DNA of 64,000 nucleotides from Vitellaria paradoxa (GCA_019916065.1 CM034241.1:4099062-4163061), one strand, 5' to 3'; positions 36,511 through 49,076 are shown, counted from the stretch's first letter. Made by a program: numbers and translations. The notes: generated by a model not told the origin, from the sequence alone.

Positions 36511-36725
36511 TATAATAAAACACATCATTTGATTTGACATTTGTCCTAGTCATCACTAAAATTTCGTCAGTCATCATTTATTACATTTATATTTATATAA
36601 TAAAACATATCATTTGATTTGACATTTGTCCTAGTCGTTACTAAAACTTCGTCAGTCATTATTTATTATATTTATATTTATATAATAAAACACATCATTT
36701 GATTTGACATTTGTCCCAGTCATTA
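36511..36725. repeat. ~85-bp tandem repeat interrupted by solo LTR 2
   Basis: 'tataataaaacacatcattt' starts at 36511, 36596 (one mismatch) and 36681, followed each time by 'gatttgacatttgtcc-agt'. The third unit is broken at 36725 by the LTR. Its continuation 'ctaaaattttgccatgtcat' resumes after 38589, and more diverged units follow to about 39000. Confidence 0.85.
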
Positions 36726-38584
36726 TGTCACACCCCTATTTTAGAATACATATTTAGTTCCCTAAATAGAGAAAACACTTCTACTTCCTCCGTCCATGCT
36801 GTATTAATAACACTATTTATACCAAGAATCTCATATTTAAACACAACACAACCTATCAGATTTATATTCATTCTTCGGCATATTAACCAAAATTTCACAA
36901 ACGCTTAAATAAATACAAACTTTTGGTTTCTCACCTATTAAACCTCGCTTCAGTGTGGTAGTATTGAAACTCTAGATTTATTTACACAAATTCTAAACAC
37001 TAACTCATGGGCAGAATAAAAATAGAACCACTCAAAGTTTCCTCTGAGCACTTGCAACCACCTCTAGACCCAGCCTGAAATTTGTAAATTTAGGTGTGAG
37101 TGTCACACACTCAGTGGAGGTATTAACCTTAAGATAAAAGATAGTAAACACGCATCAAGAATAATCCACAGTAATTATCCAGACAATTATTCCATAATCA
37201 AATATTTATTAATTTAAATGTATCATAACCTAATTGTAATAAAAACATCCTAACCCACAATTCCTCGTCACTTATCATTAATCAATCGTCATCATCATCA
37301 CTAGCCCTCAACTGGCCGTCATATAATATATTTGTATGATAAATGATGCAAATGATAATGCAACACACATCCAGCCCTATCTGACCTATGAGTTGAGCGC
37401 TCAACTATGGACATTGACTTTAACTTAGCATGTCCCATTAGCCTCATCTGGCTTGACCCCATTTGACCTCATCATTGGTCCCATTTGACCTTGCCCCATC
37501 TGGTCTCATTTATGTATTTATTTTATTTTTCTGGTCCCATCTGACCATAATGTTAGTGTAATGCACATAATTTATGCTAATATTTAATGATGCTTTTCTT
37601 CCCAGTAAAATATTACTTCCTAAACTTATCATTCCACAAAATAGTTATACCTCATATCTAATCCAATGATACAATAATCCATAAATATTCAACAATTCAC
37701 ATCAAAATGATTAAATAATAATACCAACAAATAAATAGATAGAACTTGGTAAGGTATATTTAATACCTTTTACCTTTAAGTTTAATACACCCACTTGGAT
37801 AGCAAATATTCTGAGAAAATCAAATTATTGAGATAGTTGCCGCTGATTCTCTTCGGGTCCTAAGTTTAACCAAAATAAATTATGCAAATTAGATATCAAA
37901 CAGTTGAAATATAACCTAAATCAAGTAATAACATAAATTTAAGAAATAGAATCTGACCACTCCATTTTCAACATACTTAATTTATTTAAACTTTCCTGTA
38001 ATGGATTTTTAAGCTAATAAAATAAAATAACTTATCTCTTTCCCACAATTCTTCTTCCCTCACTACTCTTCCCTTCCCCTTCCTCTCTGTTCTTCCCTTT
38101 TCCTATTTTTTTTCTTTTTCTTTCATTCTTTTTCACTGTGTTTTTCTTATTTTCTCACAAATTTCCATTACACACTCAAATGTAGATGCTTGGGGGAAGG
38201 GGTAGAAAGACTTAAGTCTTCTACCACTTTAACCACTCTCATTAAATTCATTTGACTTTTCATTTTCATTTTTTTTTTCTTCATAACCTGTACATGTTCA
38301 CACACACAGAGACTTATATATATATATATATATATAACCCATCACACACGCACACACTCACATATACATATATAAGTATCTATATATTCCATCACACCCA
38401 CACTAACCGCCACATTATTTTATTTTATTTTCTTTTTTTTTTTAACAATTAACTTAGTAAGTTACTTAATTTATTTACTAATTGATTTAGATTAAACTAA
38501 ATTAACACCATTAAATTTCTAATTATGAAAATAAAAATTTAATGAGTAATGTAATTAAAAATAATGAAAATATAAGATGTCACA
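36726..38584. mobile_element. Solo LTR 2 (~1.86 kb)
   Basis: It starts TGTCACACCCC and ends GATGTCACA (TG...CA). The 5-bp repeat catta flanks it at 36721-36725 and 38585-38589. Removing it restores the 85-bp tandem unit. The interior has no polyprotein and contains short repeats such as 'cccatttgacc' at 37440-37555. The start and length recall plant Ty3/gypsy LTRs, but the lineage is a guess. Confidence 0.85.
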
Positions 38585-39258
38585 CATTACTAAAATTTTG
38601 CCATGTCATCTCTTATTATATATATCTATATAATAAAATACATCATTTAAATTTGAAATTCAAATAAATATATATTATATTTTGTAAAATTATACATACG
38701 TAAACTTTTACACTATGTGTCATTTATATAATAAATAAGTTTAAAATTTTGAATTTGAGATATTTTCAACTGTTGAATTTGCTAAATGGTCAGAATTATT
38801 TTTCTTTCTTTCTTATTCTTCCATATTTTTTAATAAGTTTTATATAAAAAAATGTCATTTATATAATAAGAAAGTTTAAAATTTTAAATTTAAGATATTT
38901 TCAACTGTTGAATTTACTAAATGATCAGGATTATTTTTCTTTTTCTCTTACTCTTCCTGTATTTTTTGAATACTTTTTATATAAAAGAATTTAAATTGAT
39001 ATTTTAAAAAAATATTATAATATTTGTAATAAATAATAAAATTTTATACCTTAATCTTTTTAATTAATTATTTTTATTTTTATAGGTTATTTTTGTACTT
39101 TTTTATATAAGTTTATTTTATAAATTTAAATTTATGTTACTTACACGTCAAATTATATTTTTGTGCCTTCAAGTACATGCAATTGCTAGTATATATATAT
39201 ATATACATTATGTGAGAGGGATATTTTTGAAATAAGATATGTTTTATTATATATATAT

Positions 39259-39303
<45 letters not shown>

Positions 39304-39324
39304 CATTAAATATAAGTAAATTTA

Positions 39325-39481
39325 GGAGTCGTTTGGTTGAAAAAAAATTGAAAAAAAAGTACAGTAAAAGTATAAAGATGTGACGTAAAGGTGATACGTG
39401 TTAAAATTTTATTAAAAAAAAGTATTAAAAGTAATTAAAGTTTGGTGATTTTTGATATTTTTTGGTCGGCCAAACAGAGCC
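39325..39481. mobile_element. Tourist-like MITE, ~157 bp, copy 1
   Basis: Ends GGAGTCGTTTGGTTG and CGGCCAAACAGAGCC, flanked by TTA at 39322-39324 and 39482-39484. The interior phrase 'gtaaaagtataaagatgtga' is shared, in reverse orientation, with the element at 46980-47135. Confidence 0.78.
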
Positions 39482-39645
39482 TTAATTCAATTACTTTGGT
39501 TTGTTTGGTTTTAAAATTGTAAAATTATAACAAAAACCAATAACCATTTTCTTTTTGTTTTTTTAAATAACCGAACTGACAAATTGTTAGATTAATAACC
39601 AAAATAAACTTTTTAAATTTGGTCAAAAATAAAAATTTTGACAAG

Positions 39646-39970
39646 GGGACGTTTGAAGGCATAATTTTTAGTAATTTTTAGTGTTTTTTGTCAAAAGTTG
39701 TTATTGTAATTTTTGATATATTTGGTGAAATAAATAGTAATTTTTTGAAACTTTTGAGTGTTTGATAAATTTTTTTGCGACTTTTGGTATTTTTTAGTAA
39801 TTATTGACAATTTTTAATAACTTTTAATAATTTTTAATAATTTTTGATAATTTTTGAATTGAAAAGTTACTATAATAGGAAAATTAGTGACAAAAATAAA
39901 TAATTTAGCAAACACACAAAAATAAAAAATTAATAATTTTTTACTAAAAATATTACTGCCAATCGCCCCA
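39646..39970. mobile_element. MITE of the 'agtaatttttggt' family, intergenic copy
   Basis: The interior of alternating 'agtaatttttagt', 'ttttgataatttttaata' and 'gaaaagttactataat' is shared with the copies at 42764-43092, 43621-43932, 48974-49836 and about 51861-52130. The left end 'ggacgtttgaaggc' fits the family end GGTACCGTTTGGAAG loosely. Confidence 0.65.
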
Positions 39971-40069
39971 AAATTGTATGTACCCCTAGTTACGTCTTTT
40001 GTAATCGTTCCTAACAAAAATAAAATAGCAAATTCAAATATTTAAATTACAATAACGTTCGTAGGATCG

Positions 40070-40170
40070 TGATCACACACGTCACAGAAAAGTCTACGAA
40101 CAGCGTTTCTTCTTCGTCGTTTCGTCACTGCTCGCGACTTCGCTCCATCAACCTCTCCTATAAATAAAGG
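40070..40170 (+). promoter_or_regulatory. GSTL-B core promoter with TATA box and as-1-like motif
   Basis: TATAAATA at 40159-40166 lies 90 bp before the ATG. The block CTGCTCGCGACTTCGCTCCAT just upstream matches copy A. CACGTCA at 40078-40084 contains the TGACG core (reverse strand) bound by TGA bZIP factors, known regulators of many plant GST genes. Function here is inferred. Confidence 0.7.
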
Positions 40171-40255
40171 CTATTCAGTTCGAACTTCATTCGTGCACAC
40201 TCGCTCTTTTATTTTTTTCCCCGCTAAAGCTGGAACTCGAAATCCCTCAAAAACA

Positions 40256-43200
40256 ATGGCTGCTTCGTAAGCTCTCTGTACTTGACCTGATTCTATGTAT
40301 GAGTGGTCTTGTTCTGTGTGATGATGATCAAATCACAAATGGGTTAATTTTGTGTTTAAAGCTTCTGATTTTGCTTCTCTCTCTCTCCCCCCCTTTCTCT
40401 CTCTCAATATCAAAATTTTTCAGTTCCGTGACAGAGGTTCTTCCCCCAGTTCTGGATTCTACTTCAGAACCACCTCCCCTTTTTGATGGAATTACCAGGT
40501 ACATATACCATATTATTTTTTTTATTTTTATTTGTACTTATTTTGTGTTTAAATTAGTTTCTATGATCGATCATCTCATAATTTGAATTGGGTCTGTTCT
40601 TCAAGGCTGTATTTATGTTACCAGTGCCCATTTGCACAGCGTGCTTGGATTGCCAGGAACACTAAGGTTTGTTTTTGTTAGTTCTTCTGCCAAGAGTAAA
40701 GGTTAAATTGTTTGTAATTTAATTTTGTTGGGCTTCTCACATCAGTTGTGGGCTGATGGTCAGTTTATGAGTATGATTGAAAACCTTATCCCTTTTGAGT
40801 TGAGACATCATTAGTATCAAAATTTAAGTTTACCGAGAGAAATTGACTGTTACTCCATTCTCGACCCAAGGCCTTATGTGTGAGAGAGAGATTGTGGGAA
40901 ACCCTTTGATGCAAAACCCAATGTGTGATGTGTGAGAAAGAGATTATTAAGGTTTCTTACATCAGATTGTCAATTTATAAGGGCCGGTGGTTATCGATTG
41001 TGAAACGGACTAAGTGACTTGTGAGGAAGAGATTGTAAGTAACTAGTTTGGACTTGAGATAAGTCAAGACCACCCTCACAAGCGCACATATATAGTTTCG
41101 ATTATGATTTTATTTGTCTTGTCCTATTAGCTTATTTTCTACTAATTTTGAGATGTAGGGTCTGCAAGACAAGATCAAGTTGGTTCCTATTAACCTTGAA
41201 AACCGGCCTGCTTGGTACAAGGAAAAAGTTTACCCTGAAAATAAGGTAATATATCTCCTCAAAACAATATGCTTCTACTGATTTTTTTTTCTTTTTTTTT
41301 TATTACCTTAATTAAGTACTTATTGGGATACTGGGAAATTTGATCATCAATGCTCATATTTGGTGATGGTCATATGCATGATAAGAGCCAAACAAGGTCA
41401 ATTGCCCCACTGATCTGGAAAATTACATTAAAATTCTATTGACTTTGTTATTTTTTTTTATAAATTATACTTTTGTTTTGGTGTTTTACCCTTACTGTAT
41501 TTTTACTTTTATTTCTATTTACCTTAAAAAGTAATAATTACCTCCACTGATTATAAAAATTCTGAGTCTGCCTCGGATCATATGAATGAAAGGATTGGAT
41601 GATGGGAGATTTGTAATAGCATGTGATAATATATAGTTTAGATATAATATGAGATTAATTTTTTATGTGATTTTTTTTGTTTGATTGATAGAATATAAAA
41701 TGAGATAAAAAATATAATTTGACATGAGATGTGATAAAAAATAATTTTAGACTTTTAAATTTTGATGAGAATTAAATCCGAAGATGGTGGGATGGTATAT
41801 ACTCTATTTTGTTATTATCAAACACGGGATTTGTAAGAATTTGTGACTCGTATGGGATTACAAATCCAATCCCTTCCCCATGTCCTTCAAACAAACATTG
41901 CCTAAAGGAAAAACTGTTGTAATATTCTTTAGAATTATTTTTGTGAATATCTGCAATTTTTTGAATAGGATAATTTTCACAATATCTACCCTAAATCATC
42001 AAGATTAGAGACTTAATGAGAGAATGGTAATCACTCAACATCAACTATAACAATACAATATAAGGAACTACAACAACAAAGTTTTCTATTACAACTTTCA
42101 AGAACTTGTGCTGTTACTTCTCTGAATTTCAGCTATCTTTAACATGAAAGCAGGCTAAGTATAACTACTTATGAAATGTCACATTTACCAATTTTGTCTG
42201 GTAAAATTGTTAGTTTACAAATGCCTTTTGGACCCACCCTCATATGAACATATACCATTTGTACATCAATGAAACAATATGAAAGCATCCTTCAGAGGTC
42301 GTGCCCGTCAGCATATTACCTACTTCAGAAGTAATCTGCCTTTCTTGATTTACTCATGCAGTTTTCCTTTTAATTATTAGGTGCCATCACTGGAACACAA
42401 CAACAGAGTCATTGGAGAGAGTCTAGTAATTGTCAAATATATAGACAGTAACTTTGAAGGGCCTGCACTTTTACCCAGTGTAAGATTTGAATGTGTGTTT
42501 GTACTTAATCCCCTCCACCCCTCCCTCGTCCCTCTTCCCCTCTCTCTTTTTCTCTGCTTCGTGTCTGGAAATGGAATTCATGATGAGCAATGATGTAAAA
42601 ATATTTTAGGATCCTGCCAAGCTACAGTTTGCCGAAGATTTGTTATCCTACATTGATACGTTTAACAAAAGCGTATATACTTCATTCAAAGGAGATCCGC
42701 TGAAAGAAGCTGGTAAGGTTCAAAGCTTGCTGCAGTTCAGAATTTTGCTGATTACTACTCGATGGTACTTAGCTACTATTGGAAGTTCAAATTTTAGTCA
42801 TTTTTGGTCAAAAGTTACTAGTTGTAATTTTTGGTGTATTTGGCGAAGCAAGTAGCAATTTTTAGCCACTTTTTTGCTACTTTTGGGTGTTTGGTGAAAA
42901 TTTTGATAATTTTTAACAATTTTTGACAACTTTTAGTAACTTTTAGTAATTTTTAACAATTTTTGGTAACTTTTGAGTTGAGTAAGTTATTGTTGCTGAG
43001 TAAAAAATTAGTAAAAATTAATGTTTTATCAAACACCCAAGAAGCAAAATTTGATAGTTTTTCATTGAAAATTGGGTTGACAAATGGTGCCTGCTACTAA
43101 TAAAACCCAACTGACTTCTGTAATCTCTGCATCAGACCCGGCTTTTGATTACATAGAAAATGCTCTTCAAAAATTCAATGATGGGCCTTTCTTCCTTGGT

Positions 43201-44340
43201 GAACAGTTCAGTCAGGTATGTCTTATTTCATTCTTTCTTATTTTTATTTTTTTTTTCCTGTCAAATTTCATGATTTCGGCATACTGAGGAACTTGGGGAA
43301 TCCTTATCAAGCATTATTTCTTCGCACGAAGTGGATGACATTTTCAAAGAGCACGTCCTTAATTTGAATTTCTCCACGGTTTGTTACTAAAATTTGTGAT
43401 CTCTACAGGTGGACATCGCCTATGCTCCATTTATTGAAAGGTTCCAAATCTTCTTGGAAGATGTGTGGAAATACGACATCACTTCAGGAAGACCCAAACT
43501 GGCCGCATGGATTGAAGTAAGTTTATGAACTAAAATTTGGTGTTGAAGAATAATATGAAATCTTCTCACTTACAGAATACATGCTGCATGTTTTTGTTAA
43601 TTTACATCTCCATCCGTTTAGGAACCGTTTGGAAGTTCAATTTTTAGTAATTTTGAGCTTTTCTTTGTTAGAAGTTGGTAGTTAAAATTTTTGGTGTGTT
43701 TAGTAAAACAAGTAACAGTTTTTAGTAACTTTTGGATGTTTGTTAAAATTTTTGACAACTTTTAACAATTTTCGATAAATTTTTATATGTTTGGTGATAA
43801 TTTTGATAACTTTTGAGTTGACAAGTTACTCTATCTGAATAGAAAAAAATGATAAAATTTAATATTTTGCTAAACACGCAAGAAGTAAAAATTTGTTGTT
43901 TTATTCTCAAAATTTGTCGACCGAACACTACCTTAATCTGATTGAATAGTTGCAAAACCAAAATAAGCACTAAACGCAGTTGTTGGTCATTGGTAATAAA
44001 TTGTAGATTGTGAATACTAGGTCCCAATACATTGTATTGTGCACAAAAGTTTTTATTTTATTTTATTTATTTCCTTGCATCATGAATGATAAACTTTCTC
44101 ACTAACTAGTGATTCTCTGTGTAGGAATTGAACAAGATGGACGGCTACACGCAGACCAAATGCGATCCCATTCGTCTGATTAAATATTCCAAGAAACGCT
44201 TCCTGGTACACTTCTCTCCCTCATGCTTTCAATAAATTACCAACGGGGACTTGAATTTTCTTTGCTTGTGAAAATATCAAGCAAAACTGGCTAACGCATG
44301 ACTTCAAACCCATGTCTTCGCTTTGCAGGACCAGCAGTGA
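40256..44340 (+). CDS. GSTL: Lambda-class glutathione transferase, copy B
   Basis: Ten exons: 40256-40266, 40424-40498, 40606-40666, 41159-41245, 42381-42479, 42610-42712, 43136-43215, 43409-43516, 44125-44205 and 44329-44340. They give 238 residues. Every exon matches copy A in length except exon 7, one codon longer (FFLGEQFSQ against FFLGQFSL). The catalytic motif is YQCPFAQRAW with Cys near residue 37. The glutathione-site loop KVPSLEHNNRVIGES and the C-terminal helices (VDIAYAPFIERFQIF) are intact, and the last exon again encodes DQQ-stop. Exon 9 has diverged most (CDPIRLIKYSKKRFL against CDPNLVVKHYRKRFL). Introns 6 and 8 each carry a MITE of the same family, absent from copy A. The frame is open throughout and splice sites are canonical, so it is likely functional, with possible specialisation relative to copy A. 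Confidence 0.95.
42764..43092. mobile_element. MITE of the 'agtaatttttggt' family in GSTL-B intron 6
   Basis: Begins 'ggtacttagctactattgga' and ends 'gttgacaaatggtgcc', with the family interior ('tttttggtaacttttgagtt', 'caaacacccaagaagcaaaa'). The terminal GGTA/TGCC symmetry matches the copy in intron 8. Confidence 0.72.
43621..43932. mobile_element. MITE of the 'agtaatttttggt' family in GSTL-B intron 8
   Basis: Left end GGAACCGTTTGGAAGTTC, right end 'tcgaccgaacactacc', which are imperfect inverted repeats; 312 bp with no coding potential. The interior closely resembles the intron 6 copy. Confidence 0.75.
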
Positions 44341-46029
44341 TGCAAAGCTGCAACCATTTAGAACCTATATATGAATTAAATAAGTGGGTTGCCTTGGCTT
44401 GGTGCCCACCATCAGTGTCTAAAAAGCTCAGATTCATGTACTTGTTATTTCTAGGTGTGATAAGAGGGTTGTTATCAGCAGACTCTGTCTTGCTTTCTCT
44501 TTGTAAGATCAGAACTCATATTTGCTGTGATGCTTTGATGTCTTTTTCTCTTTGGTTTGCTCTCTCGATATATATATATATATACACACACACAAATAAG
44601 TGGTGATTGGAAGAACACTAATCCTATTACTACTTGAAATTTTTGATTTGCTAGATGGTCAGCACAGTTATTAAATGATGATAATAGCGCCGGTAAAGGA
44701 GAGAATCTGATTCAATCTTACCCCAGGGGAACGTTGGGTACAAAGTTAAGAATGAAAAATTATCAGTGTAATTGTTATCCTAATAATAATTAAAAGTGTA
44801 ACAAATTCGTGATTTTTATGTTTGAATTAAGAGAGTAAATATTAGTTAATGATAATTAATATCATATTTGGAGCACTAAGAGAGAGTGTTGTTTAAGAGA
44901 GGCGTAATTTTACAAAGTTTTGAGAAAATTATAAAATTTTTTCATTATTCCTTGTTATTCTCACCGGTAATAATTTAATCTATAAGAGGTAATCTTTACC
45001 CGAATGTAATTATTAGCCAGTGTAACTGTTACCTTATTTTTCTAAGCTAATGTAATGGAAGAAAAAAAAATTAATTTAGTAAAATTTATCCTCCGTTACC
45101 CTTAAAATAAACATGCGCCAATGATATAAGAGTGGGATAAACTAAAATTCAATAAGAATGTTCTCAACTTCCCATGAGATCTCTTTTGAAATTCAAATTG
45201 ATACGAAACTAGGAGTAAACATAGTTCAATTTTAGGTAGTATTTAAGGTTTTAAAAAAATTAAAAAGAAAATTAAAAGTTAGTATAAAAGTGATAATGAC
45301 AAAATTTAATTAGAAAAAATTGAGAACTTTTAGATTTTTTTTTTTTAAAGAACATGAAGCTCTAAACAAAACTTTAATTGAATTTTGAGTAAAATCATTT
45401 AATTTTTGTTAAAATAGTTCAATCTACTTGTTTTAGTCAATTGGTTTCATTTTAAAATTAGTCATATTTCGATTTTCCAAATCGAATCAAGTTAAATAAT
45501 CGAACTATTATAAACTTATATACTAATATATGTAATATATAAAAATATTAACATGTATTTAATGTAATATATCAAAATATACTGAATTTCGAATCAAAAA
45601 TTTTTTTTAAAACTATATGGAATCCTTTATTTGATTTCATTTTTTTATAAATAAAAAATTAAATTAAAAGTACGTTTGATATATTAAAAAAATTAAAAAA
45701 TTTTAAAAATTTCTAAAAATTTTAACTCTAAAAATTTTTAAAAATTATTTATCTTTTATCTCACTGTATAAATTATCAATTTATAAATTATTCTAAATCA
45801 TCTCACTTTTTATCATTCAAATGCTACCAGATAATTAATCCAAGACGGACCGACACGCTCTCATGGCTGGAGTCATTGATAGCAAGTTTTACAAAATCCA
45901 TCAAAGATTTGAGGACCCAAATGGAATCCGTCAAATATACGAGTCAAATCACTGCTCTGAATATTGCCACGTCAACAAAAATATATTTTGTAATAATAAT
46001 AGCATTCGGGGCATATTAAAATATAAAAA

Positions 46030-46565
46030 AAATTAAATTATAAATTACATCTGTCCCCATAATATTTAAATAATTATATTTATTATACCTCAATATTTAA
46101 AAATTCACTTACTCTCTTATTTAAAAATTTTATTAACATTAATTTCTTCATTAAATTAACCGTTAAAATTTAACAAAAAATATCAAAATAATAAAAATTT
46201 CAAAATTTTTTCCTATTTTACCACTCTTTACTCATATCTTTTTCAATTTTGTTGCAAAATTATTAAAAATAAGTAAAATAAGTAAAAAGAAAAAGTAGAA
46301 AATAGCTAAAAACAAAAAAAAATGAGAATTTTTGTTAAAAAAAAAAACTGACAAAAAAATGTAAGATAGAGAAATAAAATAGAAAAAATACCTAAAATTT
46401 TAATTAATTTGATGTCTTCCGTTAAATTAATTATATTAATTTAACAGAAAATGATTAATATTAACAAAAATTTCAAAACAAAAAAATAAATATAATTTTT
46501 AAATGTCAAGAAGTAATAAATGTAATTACTTAAATGTCGGATAAAATTAGTTGTAATTTATCATA
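46030..46565. mobile_element. AT-rich foldback element
   Basis: The left arm ('ataaattacatctgtcccca-taatatttaaataattatattta') and right arm ('taaatgtaattacttaaatg-tcggataaaatt-agttgtaatttat') are imperfect inverted repeats of well over 150 bp. They include matching 'ttaatttaacagaaa' and 'tgttaaattttaacgg' type stretches. Related sequence flanks solo LTR 1. The class is uncertain. Confidence 0.55.
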
Positions 46566-46979
46566 AATTGAGGCTCGGTAACTAACTAAAAATAAGTCAA
46601 TTATTTTTGTGTTTAAGAAGAAAAAAAATAATTTTTTAGGTGAATTTTTAAGTTTTAATTAATTTGATATTTTTATCAATAAAAATTTAAAAAATTAAAA
46701 TATAAAAAAATAAATTTAATCGACCGCTTAAACCGCTACTATTGCAGTTACGAGCTTTGAATGGCAGATGAAGCCTAAATAAAAGGAAGGGACAAATATG
46801 GACAGTTATATATTGATTGGACGGGCCCAACACTCACGTGTCTTTGCCGGCAGGGGTACAACAATTACGATTGCTAGGGTACCAAAGCTGTTATTGGACT
46901 AATTAATTAAGCATCTTTTGGTCGAAAATATATATTTTTTTATCAAACACAACGGAAATGTTTAGTTAGTAAAAATTTA

Positions 46980-47135
46980 GGGCTTATTTGGCCTACTAAA
47001 TTTTATCAAAAATTATCAAATTTTAATTATTTTTTGTACTTTCTTCCAATAAAATTTTAATACTTATCACTTTTATGTCACATCTTTTCATTTTTATTGT
47101 ATTTTTGGTCAAAATTTGATTAACCAAACAGGCCC
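46980..47135. mobile_element. Tourist-like MITE, 156 bp, copy 2
   Basis: Ends GGGCTTATTTGG and CCAAACAGGCCC, flanked by TTA at 46977-46979 and 47136-47138. The interior resembles copy 1 at 39325-39481. The adjacent 47136-47275 is a partial, inverted relative. Confidence 0.8.
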
Positions 47136-47423
47136 TTAGTCAAAAATATAATAAAAGTATAAATATTTAATGTAAAAGTAATATGTGATAAATTTTGATT
47201 GAAAGAAAGTACAAAAAAATTAATAAAAGATGGTAAGTTTTGATTAATTTTGACCAACCAAACGCTTCCATAATTGTAAAATAATAATTTTTTAAAATAA
47301 TTTATCAAAAAAATTTTAATGCTATTCCAATTAATTTATACTTTTTTTTAATTACTATATAAATTACAACAAAGATAATTTGTTGAAAACAAATTAAAAT
47401 AATTTTTCAAACATAGGTAAGTA

Positions 47424-47638
47424 TAAGGCTTAGTTTGGGAAAATTAGCACAATCTAACTAGCATGTGCTAATTTCTTGAGAATGTAAAATTTCTAATATA
47501 TTGACATTTATACTCTCATGTGTTAAAAATTTGCTAATAGCTTGGGAAAATTAGTTAGAGTAATCTGGTAATTTTTGTATTTGCTAGTAGCTAGTTACAA
47601 ATTAGCTAGTGCTAATTTCGGGTTCCCAAACGGATCAT
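47424..47638. mobile_element. Putative MITE, ~215 bp
   Basis: The left end 'ggcttagtttgggaaaattagcac' and right end 'gtgctaatttcgggttcccaaacggatc' are inverted repeats sharing GTTTGGGA and TTAGCAC. The interior also has short 'gctagt' palindromes. Confidence 0.65.
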
Positions 47639-48051
47639 AAATTATCTAAAAAAAAAAAAGGGTAATGAAGTATATGTACTCCATTCAAAGGTAGACAATG
47701 AACAGGTCAGGTCGAATCAGGTTTAAAATTAATTTATTTCGTAGTAGGCTTAAATTTTAATCACAAACTTGCCTGTTTAAATTTGTTTATAACTAAAAGT
47801 AATATCTTTTACATAAAACTCAAATTTTTATAATAAAATCAAAATGATATATAAATATAATTTTTAATTTTTATATCGAATCAAGTCAAGTCAAGGTCCA
47901 CACACGATCACAAGTACTAAAAAATAGGATGAACCGGACTCAAGTTGATGGACCTATTCACCTTGAAAGCCCACCTGAGAAAGCATATATTTGGCCCACT
48001 TATGTTTTATTTTTCTTTCTTATAGAAATGGATAACGTTAGTAAGCAACGA

Positions 48052-48082
<31 letters not shown>

Positions 48083-49076
48083 GTTATTGATGTGAAGAGT
48101 CACATTGAATTTATTCTTAAATTTTGGATTTGTGAACTATTTTGTAAGACCCACGAATACTAATAAAACTTATGTGAATGACTTTGAGGTAGAATTTTGC
48201 AGAAGTTTGAATCTGCAAACTTTTCTAAATTTATGATTGAAGAGTGTATTTTTCTCATCTTATATAAAAAATTATTAGTGTTAACATGTATGAGATTGTA
48301 TAATATTTTTTTATTAACAAAAAATAGTTTTTAAATACATTGTAAGACATTTCAATAAAGTTACATAGTTTTATAAAATATTTGTTAAATTATTTTTTAT
48401 ATTTATATATTTTTATTTGTACTAGTTTTAGTCAGCCAATGGAATTGATAAAAATCGAATTTTTGAGTACTGAAAATTTTATATTTTATTAAATATTGAT
48501 TCAATCTAACCTTAAAAATTAAACTTGGGTATAGAATATATATTAAATTTCAAACGTGGCTAAAAACCAAATAAAACTAGTTCGTATCAATTAGAATAGA
48601 AGCTAAAAAAAAAACATTATTGTTTTAGCAATGTATTGAAAATTAAAATTAATAAAAAAACTTTTTTTACTGGGAAGGTTATACAGATAATAATATTAAA
48701 ATTTTGACTTCATAATAATGAGTTAAGCATATTTATGGAATATAATAAAAAAGAAAACATCGCAATAAAACGAGACATTGTTGCCAATGAATTTGAATAG
48801 TGTAAATTTTTATTTATAATTTTTTATGAATGCCATTAAAACATTTAAAAATTATGAAATGGAAAAATTAAATTTTAATAAATCTAATAAACCAACTTAT
48901 TATTACCGAAATGTACTCTTATATTTTAATTTTTTTTACAACAAGGATGATTTTGAAATTAATGATTGGATAAGACCTCGTTTGGAGGAGTAGAAATTAA
49001 TGAAAAATTACCAAAAATTAATTATTGGGTGTTTGGTAAAATACCAATCTTTATCATTTTTTTTTTTACTTAGCTC

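Larger units (their letters stand above)
32312..40255. other. 8-kb intergenic region between the divergent GSTL genes
   Basis: No gene is supported. It is flanked by the two related promoters and filled with repeats: a partial 156-bp-family MITE (about 32750-32915), solo LTR 1 (33953-35939) inside an AT-rich foldback repeat (about 33820-36250), a ~85-bp tandem repeat (36511-36725), solo LTR 2 (36726-38584), diverged continuations of the tandem repeat (about 38590-39060), TA microsatellites (39190-39295), a Tourist-like MITE (39325-39481) and a GTTTGG-type MITE (39646-39970). Confidence 0.7.
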
